A stretch of 64,000 nt of DNA, from the NCBI GenBank assembly GCA_951640165.1, contig OX621234.1, positions 31,562,549 to 31,626,548 of the forward strand, in the 5' to 3' direction. The notes beneath the pieces are model-generated. The model ran no database searches. It saw only the letters and a program-made list of their open reading frames with translations, and had not been told where the DNA came from. Numbering within the stretch: the stretch's first letter is position 1; every line of letters begins with the position of its first letter. Both the position numbers and the translations under genes were made by a program. Of this stretch, positions 24,520 through 35,865 are shown in pieces. Source of the stretch: Pseudoips prasinana. Its lineage: Eukaryota > Arthropoda > Insecta > Lepidoptera > Nolidae.

Positions 24520-25239
24520 ATGTCCCAACTCTTAGACATACAAAATGCACAGAACAGGATTGAAGATAGTGTCAATAAGAGATTTGACGAGCTGCAAGCA
24601 CAGATACTGAATGCGGGGACTGGTTCCAAGGACACCGTAGCAAAGGTAGCAGAGGAACTTCGTGGCTTCAAAGAGCTTATATTCGGAATTCTTGGTCTTC
24701 TGCGGCAACAAATTAAGGAGTGCTCAAGACAAATCGATGACCTGGAGACACGAACTCGTCGAAAAGCCCTCATTTTCTCGGGTATTGCGGAAAAGGATGA
24801 TGAAAGCTGCTCACAGTTATTGCTGGACATCTTTGTTAATAAAATGGGTCTTAAAAACATCACAACCTCGTCCATCAAGGTATGTCACAGGCTTGGGGCC
24901 CCATGCAAGGATCGGGAGCGGCCCATTCTGGTTCGGTTTTCAGACATTCACTATAAGGATGAAGTTTGGAAGTCAAAGACTAAGTTGAAGGGCTCCTCCA
25001 TATCCATAAAGGAGTTTCTCACAAGAGCCAGACAAGCAGTCTTCAGCAAATGTCGCCTCTTCTTTGGAATAAGTTCTTGTTGGTCACAATCGGGTATTAT
25101 ATTCATCAAAACCCATGATCAAAAGCGGCACAAGATAACCACCAATGAAGAATTCATGACTCTCTCGGCCAAATATCCGAAGACGGCAGGGGTTTCCTCA
25201 ACAGGCAGCAGCGATAAGCTGAAAAACACGGTTCGTTAG
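24520..25239 (+). CDS. LINE ORF1 protein (239 aa), coiled coil plus RRM-like domain
   Basis: The start is the first ATG (24520). Residues 1 to about 85 are rich in Glu, Gln, Lys and Leu with coiled-coil character (for example FKELIFGILGLLRQQIKE). From about 90 an RRM-like domain begins (KALIFSGIAE as its first strand, RPILVRFSD as a later strand), followed by a basic C-terminal domain, as in L1-type ORF1 proteins (transposase 22 fold). Such proteins bind the element's RNA as trimers and act as chaperones. No CCHC zinc knuckle is present, unlike the gag-like ORF1 of the R1 element at 51199-51855. The product is expected in the cytoplasmic RNP of the retrotransposon. There are no internal stops. 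Confidence 0.7.
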   Translation: MSQLLDIQNAQNRIEDSVNKRFDELQAQILNAGTGSKDTVAKVAEELRGFKELIFGILGLLRQQIKECSRQIDDLETRTRRKALIFSGIAEKDDESCSQLLLDIFVNKMGLKNITTSSIKVCHRLGAPCKDRERPILVRFSDIHYKDEVWKSKTKLKGSSISIKEFLTRARQAVFSKCRLFFGISSCWSQSGIIFIKTHDQKRHKITTNEEFMTLSAKYPKTAGVSSTGSSDKLKNTVR

Positions 25240-25938
25240 TTCAACAAATTCCTTTTAAATAAATAACATTTGTTAAATGTAGCACTATAAGTCTGAAACT
25301 TACCATATGTCAACATTATTTCGTAATTTTATAAAGTTTTATAACATATTATTTCATTAATGTTGTTAAAAGTTGATGAAGTTCCTTTGTTTATCACTCC
25401 AACTTGTTGTTACACATAAATTGCTAAGAAGTTTGAGGTTATACTAAACTACTTCACTCATTAAAGTCATTCAATCTGTTCATTCTATCCATTATGATAT
25501 GTCTTTAGTAAGTACCACGCAACTCGAACCACTTCATTGCTCACTTCATTATGGTCGCGAAGTATGAAATGGGAGCGAAATACCGTTTTATTTCATACTT
25601 CTCGCTTTAACTTGTCTTGAGGAATGGGGCATAGGTGCGTTCTCACTGCGTAGAATTTTTAAGGGTCCATTCCAATACCCAACTGAATATCTACTTTTAA
25701 GCTTTTTTTTTATTGTTTTGTATTTTTGCCGGTGTGTTGATTACTTCTATTTATAAATAGTTTTATATTATGTTTAAAGCAGTGTTTATTATGTTTGTAT
25801 GCTGGCGGGTGGTGCAGAGTTTAAATTAAGTTTATTTCAACCTTGCACTACATTTTATACTCTTATATTTTTATATCTTATATATCTCTATTTTATATAC
25901 ATATATATCTTATTTATTTATATTTCATCCCGGTTATC
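25240..25938 (+). other. long ORF1-ORF2 spacer with foldback
   Basis: It is about 700 nt, much longer than the usual near-zero gap between LINE ORFs. It contains a foldback pairing 25555-25570 with 25590-25605, loop about 19 nt, one or two mismatches. The ORF2 frame is open from 25843, so a non-ATG start before 25939 is possible. Confidence 0.6.
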
Positions 25939-28878
25939 ATGTCTGTCATATTAACGGACGATGATACTGACTCTTTTCATTCTATTTACGATTCTGCTAA
26001 CGACAGTTTCTGTTCCTTGGAAGGCTCGCTTGGTGATATTCTACGTGACAAGTTTAATGACAGCCGTCCAAATCTATTAAATGTGTGCCATCTTAATGCT
26101 CAGAGCATTCCAAGCCACCATAGCGACTTGCTAGAAACTTTCACTGAGTGCAATGTTCATGCTATCCTGATTTCCGAGAGTTGGCTCAAACCGCATCTTC
26201 TTTCCACTTTATATCCTCTTCCTGGTTTCATTTTAATTCGAAATGACCGTACTGGTAAAGGAGGAGGTGGTGTCGCGATATACCTACGGAGTGACCTTCC
26301 CTTTAATATTGTAGCTACCTCCTCCTCAAACTATTCAGCCTCTGCGGAGTTTTTATTTCTTGAGGTCTCTGTCAAAGGAGTCAAAACCATTGTTGGTGTG
26401 GTTTATTGCCCCCCTAATGTCGACTATTTCACTGATTTCGAATTGGTTTTAGAATCTTTGGGCTCAGAGCACGCTCACCACATTATCATGGGAGATTTCA
26501 ACACCAACCTCCTTGCTCACAACACCCCTAATTCCCGCAAACTCCTACACATAATCGAGTCAAGCAGCTTGCACGTCTTGCCTCTTCAAGCTACTCACCA
26601 TAACGTCTTAGGTGATGATACTTGGCTCGATTTAATCCTTACCTCAATTCCTTCCTTGGTTTCGTCCCATGGCCAATGTCCAGCTCCTGGATTTTCTCAT
26701 CACGACCTTATCTTCCTGTCTTATCTCCTCAAACCACCTAAACCTAAACCCAAAGTGTTGTACGTGCGTTCTTTTGCTTCTTTAAAGGTTGAGCTTATAT
26801 CTAAAGATGCTGCATTAATCGATTGGGAACCAATGTTACAAGCAACCACTTTAGACATGAAGGTCAGCATGTTTAATCAAACTGTCACTGATCTTTATGA
26901 CGTACATGCCCCTGTCAAAAAAGTTAAAATAAAGCGCCCTCCAGCACCGTGGATGACAAGGGAAATTAAGATGGCAATGAGACGGAGGGACCGTGCATTC
27001 CGAAAATTTAAAAAAGATCGTACTGAAGACAACTGGAGTATTTTTAAGGTTGCTAGGAATCGGTGTAATCAGATGGTACGTAAAGCTAAACGCCGTCATA
27101 TTCTCAATAACATAGCTACTTCTTCTCCTGCTGGTATCTGGAAGTTCCTTGGGACTCTTGGTATCGGCAAGTCGCGACATTTAGACCTTCCTAGCTCAAT
27201 GGTTCTAGATGATCTTAATCAACATTTCACTACTGCTTCATCTATGGATCATCTGGCCAAGAGGCAAACTATTTCGTACATCAATGGTTTAACGCGCCCT
27301 AATATTAACCCTTTCAAATTTACTCTAGCTGATTTGGACGAGATCAAAAAGATAATCCTCTCTATTAAATCCAACGCAGTGGGTTGCGATAAAATTGGTC
27401 GACGCATGATCATTCCTATCCTAGACCACCTCCTCCCTGCCATTACTCATATTCTTAATTTTTCCCTCACATCCGGATCATTCCCGTCATTATGGCGTAA
27501 AGCTCTAGTCCATCCACTCCCTAAAACCTCAAATCCTTCCAGTCCTATTCACTACCGTCCAATATCCATTCTTCCTTTCCTTTCCAAAGTACTTGAGTCA
27601 TTTATCCATAAACAACTTTCCCGCTTCGTTCTCATGAACAACCTTATAGGTCCACTACAGTCGGGGTTCAGACCTGGCCACAGTACCACCACCGCACTCC
27701 TTAAAGTGACTGGCGATATTCGGGCTGGCATGGAGGATACCAAGATCACAGTCTTGGTTCTGGTCGATTTCTCCAATGCCTTTAATACCGTCAGTCACGA
27801 TATCCTTTTAGCTATCCTATCCCATCTTATGATCTCTGACGAAGCTTTAGAGTGGTTTTCATCCTACCTTCGAGATCGCCTGCAATCAGTTCAAATTGGT
27901 GAATCTACATCTAATTGGTGTAACGTTACTTCAGGCGTACCTCAAGGCGGTATTCTCTCTCCTCTACTATTTTCTCTGTTTATAAATCTTCTCAGTCACA
28001 ACCTTCAGAGTGCGTACCATCTTTACGCCGATGACCTTCAACTTTATGCTCAAGCAAGCCTGGAGAACCTCTCCGCAGCGATTGACCAAATTAATAGTGA
28101 CTTGGTATTGATAAAAGATTGGTCTGATAGGTTTGGCCTTAGTGTTAACCCTTCAAAATGCCAAGCCACTATACTAGGTAGTTCCCGCATGATCAGCAGA
28201 GTTGATTTTGACAGTCTCGCACCAATTGTATACGACAGTACTATGATTTGTATAAGCCCTAACGTTAAGGATCTGGGAATTTTAATTGACACAACTCTTA
28301 GCTGGCAAAAACAAATCGGAAGTGTAAGTCAGAGGGTCACCGGAATCCTGCGATCTCTTTATCGACTCAAACATTTCTTGCCGTGGAAAACAAAAGTAAC
28401 GCTCGTGCAAGCTTTAATTTTTCCTATAATCGACTATGGTGATGTATGCTACTTTGACCTGAATGCAGATCACCTCAATAAACTTGACCGACTTCTGAAT
28501 AACTGCATTCGATTCGTCTTTAATCTCCGTAAGTACGACCATGTATCCTTCTACCGTACGAAATTACAATGGTTGCCCATTCGCCATAGGCGTTCTTTGA
28601 GAGCTTTAACGACTCTTTACTCTATACTGGACTCTTCCTCCTCCCCTTCTTACTTAACTACTCACTTCCAATTTCTGGGTAATAATCATGAGATAACTCT
28701 CCGATCTACTTATAACCGCCTTCTTCAATGCCCGTCTCACCATTCTGACTTTATTCATTCTTCTTTTTTTGTCCAGTCTATTCTTCTGTGGAATGCGCTG
28801 CCTCTCGAAATCAGGTTGGCCAAAAGCCGTTTCTCATTCAAAAGGAAGCTAAGAGAGCACACTCTAAACAAATTGTAA
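25939..28878 (+). CDS. LINE ORF2: endonuclease and reverse transcriptase (979 aa)
   Basis: The start chosen is the ATG at 25939; the frame is open 32 codons further up. The APE-type endonuclease takes up about residues 45-270 with NVCHLNAQSI, SESWL, GVVYCPPN, IIMGDFNTN and SHHDL in the right order. The RT domain (about 500-760) has PLPKTS, YRPISILPF, LVDFSNAFN (motif A, near residue 609), SGVPQGGILSPLLF (motif B) and YADD (near 696). The C-terminal part has LWNALPLEIR and ends without an RNase H. The enzyme nicks target DNA and copies its own RNA at the nick. All catalytic words look intact, so the copy may be active or recently so. A decayed relative lies at 11746-12190 and a C-terminal scrap of a similar type at 35220-35343. 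Confidence 0.9.
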   Translation: MSVILTDDDTDSFHSIYDSANDSFCSLEGSLGDILRDKFNDSRPNLLNVCHLNAQSIPSHHSDLLETFTECNVHAILISESWLKPHLLSTLYPLPGFILIRNDRTGKGGGGVAIYLRSDLPFNIVATSSSNYSASAEFLFLEVSVKGVKTIVGVVYCPPNVDYFTDFELVLESLGSEHAHHIIMGDFNTNLLAHNTPNSRKLLHIIESSSLHVLPLQATHHNVLGDDTWLDLILTSIPSLVSSHGQCPAPGFSHHDLIFLSYLLKPPKPKPKVLYVRSFASLKVELISKDAALIDWEPMLQATTLDMKVSMFNQTVTDLYDVHAPVKKVKIKRPPAPWMTREIKMAMRRRDRAFRKFKKDRTEDNWSIFKVARNRCNQMVRKAKRRHILNNIATSSPAGIWKFLGTLGIGKSRHLDLPSSMVLDDLNQHFTTASSMDHLAKRQTISYINGLTRPNINPFKFTLADLDEIKKIILSIKSNAVGCDKIGRRMIIPILDHLLPAITHILNFSLTSGSFPSLWRKALVHPLPKTSNPSSPIHYRPISILPFLSKVLESFIHKQLSRFVLMNNLIGPLQSGFRPGHSTTTALLKVTGDIRAGMEDTKITVLVLVDFSNAFNTVSHDILLAILSHLMISDEALEWFSSYLRDRLQSVQIGESTSNWCNVTSGVPQGGILSPLLFSLFINLLSHNLQSAYHLYADDLQLYAQASLENLSAAIDQINSDLVLIKDWSDRFGLSVNPSKCQATILGSSRMISRVDFDSLAPIVYDSTMICISPNVKDLGILIDTTLSWQKQIGSVSQRVTGILRSLYRLKHFLPWKTKVTLVQALIFPIIDYGDVCYFDLNADHLNKLDRLLNNCIRFVFNLRKYDHVSFYRTKLQWLPIRHRRSLRALTTLYSILDSSSSPSYLTTHFQFLGNNHEITLRSTYNRLLQCPSHHSDFIHSSFFVQSILLWNALPLEIRLAKSRFSFKRKLREHTLNKL

Positions 28879-30126
28879 GCAGAATTGTGCTTTCCCTACC
28901 TATTTAATTATATATTTATGTATGTATAGTATATCATTGTAGTAATAATATTGTATATATTAGATATTTATCATATGTATAGATTATATATTTATGTACA
29001 TACATCTAACTATCTATTTAAGTTATATATATATCTAATCCAATCTCTACTTAGTGCACCTACCCACTGTTTATTCTCTGCACCTCCTCAAGGTCGACTG
29101 GGAGAAAATGCCTACGGCATTAAGTCCACCTCTGTACAATTGTTTGTGCATAAAGTTTTGAAATAAAAAAATAAATATAAGCATACATCAAATTAGCCTG
29201 TTTTGTGAGTATGTATGCATTGGAATGTGCAATCAATAATAATGATGAAAGAAAGCCGAGAGGCATCGTACTAAATGAACTCTACACCACTGATACAGTG
29301 ATACCTACTGAGTAATTTGAGTAGAATGTGTGCCAAGTGCCAAACACACGACCTACACACGAACGTCTTGCCTTTTGGCATCATATGATCAAAGACTTAT
29401 TGCTACATATGTGATGAGAAGTATATGCTCGTTTCTATATGTACGCGATTTGTTTTCTCACGCTTTTGTTTTCGTGAATTAAAACAATGGTTTTGGTTGT
29501 GATTCTTGTAAGTTTGCCCACGCCACAGGTGAACTCAACTGTGTAATGTTAGAAGGAGTTTGTGATAAACACAATTAAGAGACCACTCGAACGTAGGTAC
29601 TTAATGAAAGGAATATACAACATGTAACTAAATTAACGCACATGCTGAAAATAGTTTGTTCAGAATCGTTACCTGAATCCATTTATATCATTTTTAATAT
29701 AGGTATTTTTTTAATTCAAAATAATTAAAACTACAGAAATTATTGTCATATTAAACCTGTACAGTCAAAACAAATTGAAATGGACCGTAAGTCAAAATAA
29801 TAAGACTTTTGAAATCGCAGTCTTATTTGTATTCATACAAATTCCATCATTCAATACAAAATAAAGAAAAATAAACTTTATTCCTAGAAACTAATTTAGT
29901 AAATAACAATGCATATTACAACATAAAATTCTAATTGGGGTGTTTGAGGGGGTGCGTTAATTGCGTCACATGTTGTATACTTAACAGAAACACAAAAATA
30001 TACATCATTTAATATTTAAAACTCAAGGTAAAATATCTTGAAATTGAACACAGCAGGGGCACTTGAGCAAATCAGGCCTTTGGAAATATTCAAACTTATC
30101 CCTAAATATATTACAAAATACGATAA

Positions 30127-30307
30127 TCCTACTAATATTTTAAATGTGAAAATTTGTGCGTATGAATATATAGATGTTTGTTACTCTTTCACGGAGAAAA
30201 TACGTGACCAATTTGATGAAACTTTGCAGTAATATAGCTTATATGTATATCAGAATAACTGATATAATTTAAAATATTTATACGCGGGTGGAACCTAAAA
30301 CTGCTAG
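30127..30307 (+). mobile_element. short non-autonomous Helitron
   Basis: It begins TCCTACTAATATTTTAAATG after an A and ends CTGCTAG before a T, the A/T target and TC...CTRR ends of Helitrons. It contains TTGTTACTCTTTCACG, found in the 63471 copy as well. The 3' hairpin is partly decayed. Confidence 0.75.
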
Positions 30308-30583
30308 TTTTACATAAACACGTATTTCGTATAAGGTTTGACTCCATAGTAAATATATATTTTTAGTAAGTACCACACATTACTATAATATTGAAATACA
30401 TTTCTCCGCAACTTTACTCATTCATGGGAGTTACAGAATTGCTAAAAAAATACCATTAACTATCTAATATTTCTGTTCCCACTTACACGCTATTAGATCT
30501 AGGATTTTTAAAAGCACTTAGAAGCGTTTATGGTCGTTTATATCTAATATTTCATTAAAGAAACTAATTTCGAAGTTGATGAG

Positions 30584-30635
30584 TCTCCTTTGTAATCATA
30601 ATTGGGTATATTCCCAATTATGAATACAAAGGAGA
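30584..30635. repeat. near-perfect foldback, 23-bp arms, 6-nt loop
   Basis: Arm 30584-30606 pairs with 30613-30635 with one mismatch. Confidence 0.9.
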
Positions 30636-31344
30636 GTTTTGAGAAATACGTATATTTTTATTTTATAGCACAAATCGCACGCACAATGATACAAACAAGA
30701 GTGTAAGCGCGAAAACCAACGTTTTCGAAAATTAACTAAGTAGAATTCATAGCTTTTAATTTCATGCTTCCAACGTTAAGAATTACAGATAAATTTCAGG
30801 CTCCTATTTCATCCATGTAGGATGGAAATTCCAGTAACAGTTGCAGTATGCAGTTATTTGTAAATAACACAATATTCAATTTCAAGCGTCTAGCTTCGTA
30901 AACGATGGACGTCCATTCGCTTTTTTAAATCTATAGCGGTAGAATTTCCAAAAACTGTACTCATCACTGTGTTTCTATATACTCATATATAATAACGGAT
31001 CAATGACCCGAATTCACAAATCAGCTATTGTCAGAATTTACCAACGTTCACAAAATTCATGGTATGATGGAGAGATTTCATTGGTCCTTAATCAAATCCT
31101 AACATTAAAATCAGAAAAACTAAATAAAACAGTAGTAAATACCAAGATTTACGCCGTTTTCATAAAATATTACAATAAATATATCATTTCACCAAATGTA
31201 GACCCCTCGAAGTTGTTGCAGGACACAAACCCTTGAGATATTTTAGCCGTGCAGTGCCATCTAACGCAGATCACTACTTAGTTTGTAATTTTATTTCTTA
31301 GATGGATTGAGCTCCTAGAGTCTAGTGCCCTTGAAGAGGAGTTC

Positions 31345-31480
31345 AAGAAAATAAAATAGAATAGTCTTTATTGTACACCATAAGAATACATATTATATGG
31401 ACAAGTTGTAAGTACGAAGGACGGTTTTATGGCATAAAGGCAAAAGTCATTTCTTCCACTCAACCTTAGGATGAATAGGA
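31345..31480 (-). repeat. probable LINE 3' end (antisense), unclassified
   Basis: TTTATTGTACACC after an AAATAAAATAGAATAG run looks like the complement of an A-rich LINE tail seen widely in Lepidoptera. No coding part is attached. Confidence 0.3.
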
Positions 31481-31489
31481 GTTGAACAT

Positions 31490-32430
31490 TAACTAATTGG
31501 CAGTAAGAATGCAACAAGTGATATACTAAAATAGTAGAATATCCATAAATAAAATTATGTTTAATAAATTTACTGCAAAAAACATATCTATCCGTCTATC
31601 TCTGGCACCTTAGCTCCCAAACGGGTTTAATTGTGGTTTTATGAAACAGAAAGCTAATTAAGTGAGATGTTTTTAAGCTTTTTTTAAGTGGCCTTAAGAT
31701 ATGGATTTTAGATCTCAAGTGTAAGTTATATATATTACATTCATATTATTTATAGTATGTATGCCACCCCCAAAGTAGGTCAATACAGGTTTGCAGACAG
31801 TATTGTAGGATAAAATCTTCCGACCAAACGAGTCCTTACATAAAAGATGTAAGAGCTTCGCGGAAAAATTTCGAGTCCAGAGCTGCACCACTTTAAAAAA
31901 GTTTAACTCAAGTTGTTATTACATCTTTATAAGAAGCTTTTTATTTACAAGTGCATGGATATTTCCCGTAGTCAATCATACCAATTCGTCCGTTATCTAT
32001 TTTTTCCGTGATTCCGGGTCTTCTTAGTCTCTGAGATGTGTACATATGTTTGAACGGTTCAACAATTGAAATTGTATCGTATAAAGTATTTTAAATATAG
32101 GCTGAGGTAGTATTTACCACTCTAATGATTAAAAATAATAAAACTGTGATACAATCGATGGTTAGTTTAGTAATTGTTTTCCATAATGATAATATGTTTT
32201 AAATGACTGTTACAATTATGAATTTTGTCTGGTACAGTCAATAGTAAAAGTAGTTGACCAAAATCGTAGATTCAAAACTAATGATCATATATCGCGGCAT
32301 CAGCTAATATTTGCTACAATTACCAATCACGTACTTTAGAAACCTATCACCGCAATACAATTTTGACGCAATCTACGATCATTTGTATTGAATGTCTATT
32401 TTTGATCATCTGCTTTTGCCGTTGACTGTA
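31490..32430. other. no feature recognised
   Basis: No supported frame or repeat. Confidence 0.4.
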
Positions 32431-32451
32431 CAACATGCTTGGTAGGAGAGC

Positions 32452-32560
32452 AACATCATCATCATCATCATATCAGCCAAAGAACGTCCACTGTTGGACA
32501 AAAGCCTCCCCAAAGAATGGGGGATATGCCATAATCGCCACGCTTGGCAGACGGGTTGGC
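32452..32560 (-). mobile_element. RTE LINE 3' end, antisense
   Basis: It starts with six CAT units, then ATCAGCC, GTCCACTGTTGGAC, AAAAGCCTCCCC: the complement of the GGCTGAT(GAT)n end with the CAGTGGAC word. Confidence 0.7.
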
Positions 32561-33134
32561 GATCGCAGTTTGATGGTTATTAAGTATAATATTATGTTAT
32601 ATATACTAGTTACACCGAAAAACGCTGCTGCCCGTTCTTTGGTAAGTATTCCCTCGGTCGATTTCTACGCCCCCCACGGAATGAGACGGGGTGATGATAG
32701 CACCACACAGCAAGAAGAAACATACATTGTGTTTGTAATGAATATATTTGTTATTGCAGTTATTAATATATAAAATAATAAAAGATTATAAATAAATAGA
32801 GAATAATTAATGGAATAAAGTTCCGGGTTTAATCTCCGCAGAGGACAACTAATTTTGTAACATATTGAAAGTTATTCTGTGTTCGTCTATTATCATAATT
32901 CTAACTTATTATACATCATTTTAATATAAACTTTCTAACCTCGGCTTAACTCCCGATCTTGTTCGGGATCTACTTTTTCTCGATGAGAGGTTCCGTATCC
33001 TTTTATGAGCACCTAACAAGGACTGTGTAAATATTCACGATGATCGGTAACTTCGTTAAGGCGTGAAAGCGTAATTAACATAGAAACAATCTCAAGATAC
33101 AATATTGTTAGAAAGGATACTTAGAGTTCCGTTC

Positions 33135-33190
33135 CATATTCCACGGAAACCGGAAACTCCCTTAGGAGTTACCGGTTTCCGTGGAATATG
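33135..33190. repeat. near-perfect foldback, 26-bp arms, 4-nt loop
   Basis: Arm 33135-33160 pairs with 33165-33190 with one mismatch. It lies only 390 bp from the perfect foldback at 33581 but shares no sequence with it. Confidence 0.9.
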
Positions 33191-33580
33191 CTTCTGCACT
33201 ATGTAGGGCTTGAATTCACCTCTTTGTCGAATGATAAAATCATAGTTTGAATGCAGTGACAAGGCTGACATCACCATCATTTATTAGGACTGTTTCGGAA
33301 AATAATCAAGTTGTTTAAGGTCTTAGTTAAGAAACATATTCAAAAACTTTGAATGTAGTATTTACCTATAATTAACTAGACATTTAGATATGAAAGTTTA
33401 AAACGTTGTGTTATTTTGTTTGTGTTGTAAATAAATAAAAAATATGGGATTTATAATGTTCTTGACGAATTTCGGCCTTGGCAGCCAGTCTCAATGGAGA
33501 CTAGCCAACTGCGCGGGACATATTATAGTGCCACTTGCGCTTTATAATAATGAGAGTTATAGAATTCTTTTGTTTCCCGT

Positions 33581-33636
33581 CACTCTGGTGATCTGACGGG
33601 ACGACTAAGAAGTCGTCCCGTCAGATCACCAGAGTG
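33581..33636. repeat. perfect foldback, 26-bp arms, 4-nt loop
   Basis: Arm 33581-33606 is the exact reverse complement of 33611-33636. The arms are GC-rich in an AT-rich region. Confidence 0.95.
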
Positions 33637-33829
33637 TTCTTACACAACATATCCACGGGGGTGTAAATACCGCATACTTCCAGACTTCAGACTGCAATTG
33701 AGAAATTTTCTTTAGAGATAAATCCCAAAATCTAGACCTAGGCTGCCGCTATAGACTAATGAGGTAAACAGAGGGAGATGACACGCTGTATTTATTAAAT
33801 ATTTTGGGTTTACTATTTTAATCAAGAAA

Positions 33830-34134
33830 AATAATTAAGAAAAAATCTAGTAATTAATTTAATTTAGATATTTAATAATATTTATAACTGTTATTGATTG
33901 TTTCCTTGTTTATTTTTAATTTTAATAGAAGTAAGTACTTGTTTTATAATATTTTCCTATAAAACATGTAATATAGATTAATTTACTACCTAAAGAGTGT
34001 ATCTAAAAATGTGGTGTTTACCTATAATTAGATGCGCAATTAGAATTAAGTTTTATTGTATACTGTATCTGTAAATGAAACATTGTCGCTTCTGTTGGTA
34101 AACCTAATAAATAAAATAAAATAAAAAATAAAAT
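33830..34134 (+). mobile_element. 3' UTR-only copy of the Jockey-like LINE
   Basis: It shares GTGGTGTTTACCTATAATTA, CTGTAAATG and the TAATAAATAAAATAAAATAAA tail with the 3' UTR at 4466-4873. It is extremely 5'-truncated. Confidence 0.55.
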
Positions 34135-34253
34135 AATCCTTGTCTATTGATATATTCCTATGGATACAATATTAGAAAAGATCTGAAATTCCCCAGGATA
34201 ATCAGTGGTATCACGAACTTTCTTGCTTTAATATAGGTCATCTATGATAAAGC

Positions 34254-34343
34254 AAGGAAATTCAAGTAGAACTTAAGTATTAAAAACATGTCAGTATGGG
34301 TACGTACATATTTTTGATACTTAAGTTCTACTTGAATTTCCTT
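34254..34343. repeat. perfect foldback, 27-bp arms, 36-nt loop
   Basis: Arm 34254-34280 is the exact reverse complement of 34317-34343. A smaller inverted pair (CTTGCTTTA at about 34222 and TAAAGCAAG at about 34249) abuts its left side. Confidence 0.9.
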
Positions 34344-34919
34344 ATTGTCGGAGGCTAAAACACAAGCTTAAATCAATGGAGCGGTTGATTAAATGTTTCA
34401 AGAAGATATTAAAATAAAGCTCCTTAAATTTAAAAATGCTCTCTTCGAAATTTTTCTCGGAATAAAGTTAAATTAAAAGAGTGCTTACTCACCTGAGGCA
34501 GATCTAAATAAGACTCATGATTCCTCTTAGATGTTCTTCTTGTTGCCTGTGGATAGTAAACTACCTTCTGTGAATCTTGTGAACTTTTGTGACGAAGAAA
34601 GCAACTGAACTATTATTAATACGTCTAGAGCGCAGTATCATACATAAAGGAACCTCTGAAGTTGATTGTTACGTATTAAGCACGTACGAATTATTTTCCG
34701 CACGGTAACTTGACGAGTTGAGGACATCTTTAACGTAAACTACAAATTAACACAAAACTGAAGCGACGATATATTATGTAGGTAAAACATTTAGTTATTA
34801 ATAATATTTTAGAATCGATAAAGGTTGCATTAAACTAATATTGTTCTTTTGTAGATTTTTTGTAATAACGCCTGTTGTAACTAAAAGAATCCCTATGTCG
34901 CAGAGTACTTTACAAACAT

Positions 34920-34995
34920 AATATATAAATAATGGACACAAATTACACCCAGATTCAGGGCAACTACTTATGAGTTACACAAATAGTTGTACTAT
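34920..34995 (-). mobile_element. SINE family 1 fragment, antisense
   Basis: TTACACCCAGATTCAGGG and CACAAATAGTTGT match the middle of the SINE at 20780-21043. The tRNA head is missing. Confidence 0.5.
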
Positions 34996-35022
34996 GCGGG
35001 AATAAATATGCCTTCTTCTTAT

Positions 35023-35039
35023 TCTCTCTCTCTCTCTCT
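35023..35039. repeat. (TC)n microsatellite
   Basis: About eight uninterrupted TC units. Confidence 0.9.
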
Positions 35040-35219
35040 TCTCAGTTTCACACCTTCAGCGGCTCATGTTATTATTAATTATTTATCAGCTTCATATTTA
35101 CATTCTCGTAGTTATGAGTCCGCTAAAAATAGTTAAAATAATTGCATCAATCCTCTTTCTCTCTCGTTGTGAATGTTCCAATGAAGCCTCGGTCTACGTT
35201 AATCCTCTTACAATGTGAT

Positions 35220-35343
35220 ATCTGCCATGAAATGCCATGCCACTAATTTTAAAGCTGTTCCTTTGTGGAATGCATTGTCTATGGAAATAGGACGTGACCA
35301 ATCACTTAGAACTTTTAAAAGTATGGTGAAGGAATATTATTGA
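35220..35343 (+). pseudogene. CR1-like ORF2 C-terminal scrap
   Basis: One frame reads FKAVPLWNALSMEIGRD, then LRTFKSMVKEYY and a stop, matching in order the LWNALPLEIR and basic end of the intact ORF2 (25939-28878). It is about 40 codons only. Confidence 0.6.
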
Positions 35344-35589
35344 AAACTATCTACTTTCCGCTGATACTTCACTTAGTTTAGCTGAAAGTATCTTATTATA
35401 GTTAAGTTTTTATAAGTATAATTAGGTTTATATATTTATTTACAACGATCGATTTTATTGATGAGGCCGCCATAATATTGTACTGTTTATATTCCTTGTG
35501 CAATAAAGCCAACTTCTTCTTCTTATCAGCCAGTGAAAGTATCGTCGAAAACATCCAGCCATTTTGCAGATTACCCGGAACAGAAAAGA

Positions 35590-35855
35590 CAGTTAATAAA
35601 ATAACGGGTCGGCAATAGCAAGAAGATCGAAGAATTGCCAAGTTGAAGTGGCCTTGGTCAGGACAAGTAGAACCCGCGGCTGCCGCTAAGAAAGGTTCTC
35701 GGGTGGCGACCACGAACCGGTAAACGCTGCGTAGGCAGGCCTATAAGATGGTCCGATGAGGGTCTCAGGATGCGGGTTGCGCAAGACCGGAAATTGTGAA
35801 GATCTTTGGGAAGGCCTTTGTCCAGCAGTCTGTCGGCTGATATGATGCTGATGAT
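35590..35855 (+). mobile_element. RTE LINE 3' end
   Basis: It contains GCGCAAGACCGGAAATTGTG, GGAAGGCCTTTGTCCAGCAG and TCGGCTGATATGATG, with a decayed ORF end upstream. It parallels the copy at 17060-17320. Confidence 0.75.
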
Positions 35856-35865
35856 AAACTAGAAA

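Larger units (their letters stand above)
24370..29176 (+). mobile_element. CR1/Kiri-like LINE, apparently complete
   Basis: It has a short leader, ORF1 (24520-25239), a 699-nt spacer, ORF2 (25939-28878), a 3' UTR of about 290 nt and an A-rich end AAATAAAAAAATAAATA (about 29160-29176). Both ORFs are open. The 5' boundary is not defined (somewhere between 24300 and 24480) and no target duplication was found. It lies in the sense direction within predicted intron 2. The clade could also be L2 or Daphne. Confidence 0.75.

Noticed and set aside
26851..28292. Several - strand frames of 60-110 codons
   Set aside because: They are shadows of the intact LINE ORF2 on the + strand. The same applies to + strand frames within 48349-51742 opposite the R1 ORFs.
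31003..31236. 77-codon ATG frame on the + strand
   Set aside because: AT-driven composition (Lys, Asn, Ile, Tyr) and no recognisable motif; nothing around it supports a gene.
34990..35050. TC repeat as a splice polypyrimidine tract for an exon at 35045
   Set aside because: No open frame with a fitting phase follows; it is a simple repeat.
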